DNA from: Leptospira stimsonii
GTDB taxonomy: Bacteria; Spirochaetota; Leptospiria; Leptospirales; Leptospiraceae
Reading direction: 5' to 3'
Assembly (NCBI RefSeq): GCF_003545875.1
Contig: NZ_QHCS01000002.1
Location: 376,001-440,000, forward strand
Length of the DNA stretch: 64,000 nucleotides
In this document: positions 62,001 to 64,000 of the stretch, one piece after another
Position numbering within the stretch: position 1 is the first letter of the stretch
Layout of the letters: the number at the start of each line of letters is the position of its first letter
Notes under the pieces: generated by a model
What the model saw: only the letters and a program-made list of their open reading frames with translations
The model's database searches: none
Told to the model about the DNA's origin: nothing
Made by a program: the position numbers and the translations under genes

Positions 62001-62490
62001 TCGAAGTTCGTTTAAATGGGGTGAGGCTTTAATGAGAAACCAAATCTCTCGATATGCGAAGTTCGTGTAAACGCAGTAGAGGCTTTAATGGGAAACCAAA
62101 TCTCTCGATATGCGAAGTTCGTATAAACGCAGTAGAGGCTCTAATGAGAAACCAAATCTCTCGATATGCGAAGTTCGTGTAAACGCAGTAGAGGCTTTAA
62201 GAGAAACCAAATCTCTCGATATGCGAAGTTCGTGTAAACGCAGTAGAGGCTTTAATGAGAAACCAAATCTCTCGATATGCGAAGTTCGTATAAACGCAGT
62301 AGAGGCTTTAACGAGAAACCAAATCTCTCGATATGCGAAGTTCGTATAAACGCAGTAGAGGCTCTAATGGGAAACCAAATCTCTCGATATGCGGTTCGTA
62401 TAAACGCAGTCGAAGCTCTATTGGGAAACCAAATCCCTCGATGTCGAAGTTCATATAAATGTGTTAGGCCATTAACGGGGAAACCGCAGT
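62001..62490 (+). repeat. Tandem array 2: 56-bp units sharing the core of array 1 in inverse orientation
   Basis: About nine units begin near 62001, 62056, 62112, 62168, 62223, 62279, 62335, 62391 and 62444, with a period of 53-56 bp. The core is CGAAGTTCGTRTAAACGC, followed by AGTAGAGGCTYTAATGRG, then AAACCAAATCTCTCGATATG. First and last units are diverged, and the unit at 62391 lacks bases of the core. The core matches the complement of array 1 over 18 bp, while the remaining 38 bp of the unit differ between the arrays. It is not a CRISPR, because the parts between cores are themselves repeated. Confidence 0.9.
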
Positions 62491-62502
62491 TAGACGAAGT
62501 GG

Positions 62503-62928
62503 TCACTTCTTTCCTCGGTGTTTCCTTTCGAATCTGTTTTTGAAATCATTTTGCAAACTCTTCAATTCAGCTTCGACTGGGAGTGAAGGGGAAAGGAAAT
62601 TCTTCCATTTACATGAATATGCAGTTAATATCAAATCAGCTACGGTAAATGGCTTCTTGTTTTTATTAAAGCAACATGGTCTATATGCCAAATTCAAAAC
62701 AGTATTGATTCTAAATAATTGAAGGACTTGGTTCAGTATCGAACTCAGTAGAACAAGTGGCAAATGACAAAATAGAAATAATCCTCGCCAAAGTGTAAGA
62801 TCACCTTCTTCGTTAAAATAATCTTTGAAGTTAAAAGAGGTCCAATCTATTAGGATGTAGCGATTGATATCTTTAAAGAAGTCATCAACATCATCTCCAT
62901 CTAACCCTATATCGTTATTCAAGGACAT
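62503..62928 (-). CDS. DUF1493-like protein
   Basis: A 141-residue protein. It begins MSLNNDIGLDGDDVDDFFKDINRYILIDWTSFNFKDYFNEEGDLTL, and ends with KPFTVADLILTAYSCKWKNF: the GLDGDDAxEF, D-x-S-x-F-x-F-x-x-YF and LTxxDLxxAxxxGxW patterns of the DUF1493 family (acyl-carrier-protein-like helical fold). A hydrophobic middle (RGLFLFCHLPLVLLSSILNQVL) is unusual. AGAGGA lies about ten bases before the ATG. DUF1493 genes are often small orphan or accessory genes of unknown role. It sits directly beside tandem array 2 and may be part of an accessory region. Confidence 0.68.
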   Translation of the reverse strand: MSLNNDIGLDGDDVDDFFKDINRYILIDWTSFNFKDYFNEEGDLTLWRGLFLFCHLPLVLLSSILNQVLQLFRINTVLNLAYRPCCFNKNKKPFTVADLILTAYSCKWKNFLSPSLPVEAELKSLQNDFKNRFERKHRGKK

Positions 62929-63076
62929 ATTAAAATCTATCCTCTCGATTCTCTCCGCCCTATTTCGAGCAATACATAAAGTATCCTCTAAGCGACTAAA
63001 AACATCCTTTTCTTTTCATACTCATCATATTGCATACGCTAATTTCCGTTACTGTTTCGCATAACTCGTCACCACC

Positions 63077-63207
63077 GGAAGTTCGTGTAAAAACGTCAAT
63101 GCCATCCCACTTGAGACGCAGGTTGTTTCATTTTTGAAGTTCATATAAACGCGAACCTGTTTCCTTTGCGAAACTCAAGCCGATCGTCTTCACGAAATTC
63201 GTTAAAC
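63077..63207 (+). repeat. Solitary copies of the array core (63077-63096, 63136-63152, degenerate 63193-63207)
   Basis: GGAAGTTCGTGTAAAAACGT at 63077-63096, GAAGTTCATATAAACGC at 63136-63152, and a degenerate CGAAATTCGTTAAAC at 63193-63207 match the core of arrays 1 and 2, without the rest of the 56-bp unit. The 450-bp gap between the DUF1493 gene and the next gene holds nothing else that I can recognise. Confidence 0.65.
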
Positions 63208-63382
63208 TTTCAATCTTAGCGGCTATGTGTAAGGAACGGTGAAGATAGCTTGAATCTAAGTTGTAGTATAATGAAATAGTTTGCGAACGGACTTGGAACA
63301 AGAACTATCGGAAGGTGATCTGTCTCGAGTCGCGGTGTGTAGGTTTCCAACGATTTGGCCCGATTCTTCTCCAGGTATTAAG

Positions 63383-63760
63383 TTACCTCGAGGGACGTCG
63401 ATATGCTTGCACTGTGAGAATGATCCCAGTGAGGATAAGGATCATTTCGACAACGAGAACTAAGTTATCGTTTCTGAACTGAGCTTTGTAACTCTGCGGA
63501 AAAAAGATCCGAGTCAGTCCCATCAGGATTCCTGCCCACCCAACAAAAGTAAGCAGAACCGGCCACTGGAGTACCCAGACGTTATGCGAACGGACAATAG
63601 CAAGACCTGCCGTGAAGATCAGGATACCGGACAAATAAACGAGGGGAGTAATCTGTTCGATATACAATGTAGGATTCCAAAGCCGCAACTCAGCCGTAAC
63701 CATTACAATGAGAACGGGACCTACTATTGCGGAAATTTTTCTAGAATTATCTATATTCAT
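63383..63760 (-). CDS. Small membrane protein with four helices, function unknown
   Basis: A 125-residue protein with four hydrophobic helices (around 10-26, 40-58, 65-84 and 98-117), including VVEMILILTGIILTVQAY, and a short basic tail (YRRPSR). AAGGAA lies six bases before the ATG, supporting the start. There is no conserved motif I recognise. It is the last gene in the window, in a region with several core repeats and little other coding DNA. Confidence 0.65.
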   Translation of the reverse strand: MNIDNSRKISAIVGPVLIVMVTAELRLWNPTLYIEQITPLVYLSGILIFTAGLAIVRSHNVWVLQWPVLLTFVGWAGILMGLTRIFFPQSYKAQFRNDNLVLVVEMILILTGIILTVQAYRRPSR

Positions 63761-64000
63761 TAGAGATTCCTTGGGTCAATCCTTTGTATAACGTTTCCAA
63801 GAATGTCAATATCGAACTACGGCGTACGTCCTTAGCTAAATCAAAGGCGGCGCTTATTGTTCCAAAGGCGAATCGCTTATCTCGTGTTCGTTGTTGTAAT
63901 CCCTTTCCTTTCTATTTTTCGATGGAGTATCGTAAATATCAATCTTATAAAAAGTATATATTTTTCCAGTTGGCACTTTGGATTCTTTTTGGAAATAAAG

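Noticed and set aside
62110..62349. 79-codon frame through tandem array 2, and similar frames on both strands of both arrays
   Set aside because: The 56-bp unit is not a multiple of three, so each frame shifts with every unit. The apparent proteins are repeat translations without ribosome sites.
62001..62490. CRISPR array
   Set aside because: The segments between the conserved cores are also repeated rather than unique, the period is 56 bp with an 18-bp core, and no cas gene is near.

Overview
The window reads as chromosomal DNA of a spirochaete, most likely a Leptospira species of the pathogenic group. This is an inference from gene content: abundant lipoproteins with loose spirochaetal lipoboxes, 7TM-DISM/SpoIIE phosphatases, class III cyclases, DUF445 and MMPL proteins, moderate G+C, and intergenic DNA strewn with short GGAACTCC-type motifs. 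No rRNA, tRNA, insertion sequence or prophage was seen.

Left part (1-10 kb) is about anion uptake. After the end of a FadL-like porin come modB-modA-modC for molybdate (+ strand). Facing them on the - strand is a sulfate uptake locus: an alginate-export-type outer membrane barrel, two paralogous periplasmic sulfate-binding proteins, and cysT-cysW-cysA. A 12-bp-arm palindrome lies over a candidate promoter in front of the second binding protein. 

The middle (10-49 kb) is mostly housekeeping and envelope genes in short units: a 7TM/SpoIIE phosphatase, large membrane glycosyltransferase-like proteins, DUF445, pirin, an HtrA-type protease, an Rrf2 regulator with its own promoter and operator, an adenylate cyclase, a nitronate monooxygenase-like enzyme, an amidohydrolase, an MlaC/RND/lipoprotein lipid-transport operon, a sterol-desaturase-type hydroxylase, acetyltransferases, AraC regulators, a 1226-residue Ig-like/FG-GAP lipoprotein and an Omp85-type barrel without POTRA domains. 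Two genes here are decaying: a WGR-domain gene with an in-frame stop (38.3-38.9 kb) and an MFS transporter with a nonsense codon plus a frameshift (40.9-42.3 kb).

At 50-59.3 kb a five-gene operon encodes a predicted peptide-ligase/modification system: circularly permuted ATP-grasp, alpha-E, transglutaminase-like fused to a DUF2126 amidoligase, an ATP-grasp/alpha-E fusion, and a second transglutaminase. It is preceded by an AT-rich perfect inverted repeat and is the best candidate for a poorly understood biochemical system.

The right end (59.3-64 kb) is gene-poor and repeat-rich. Two tandem arrays with the same 56-bp period but different unit sequence lie in opposite orientation and share an 18-bp core. 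Solitary and degenerate cores lie beyond them. A GNAT protein, a DUF4349 protein, a DUF1493 protein and a small membrane protein are interspersed.
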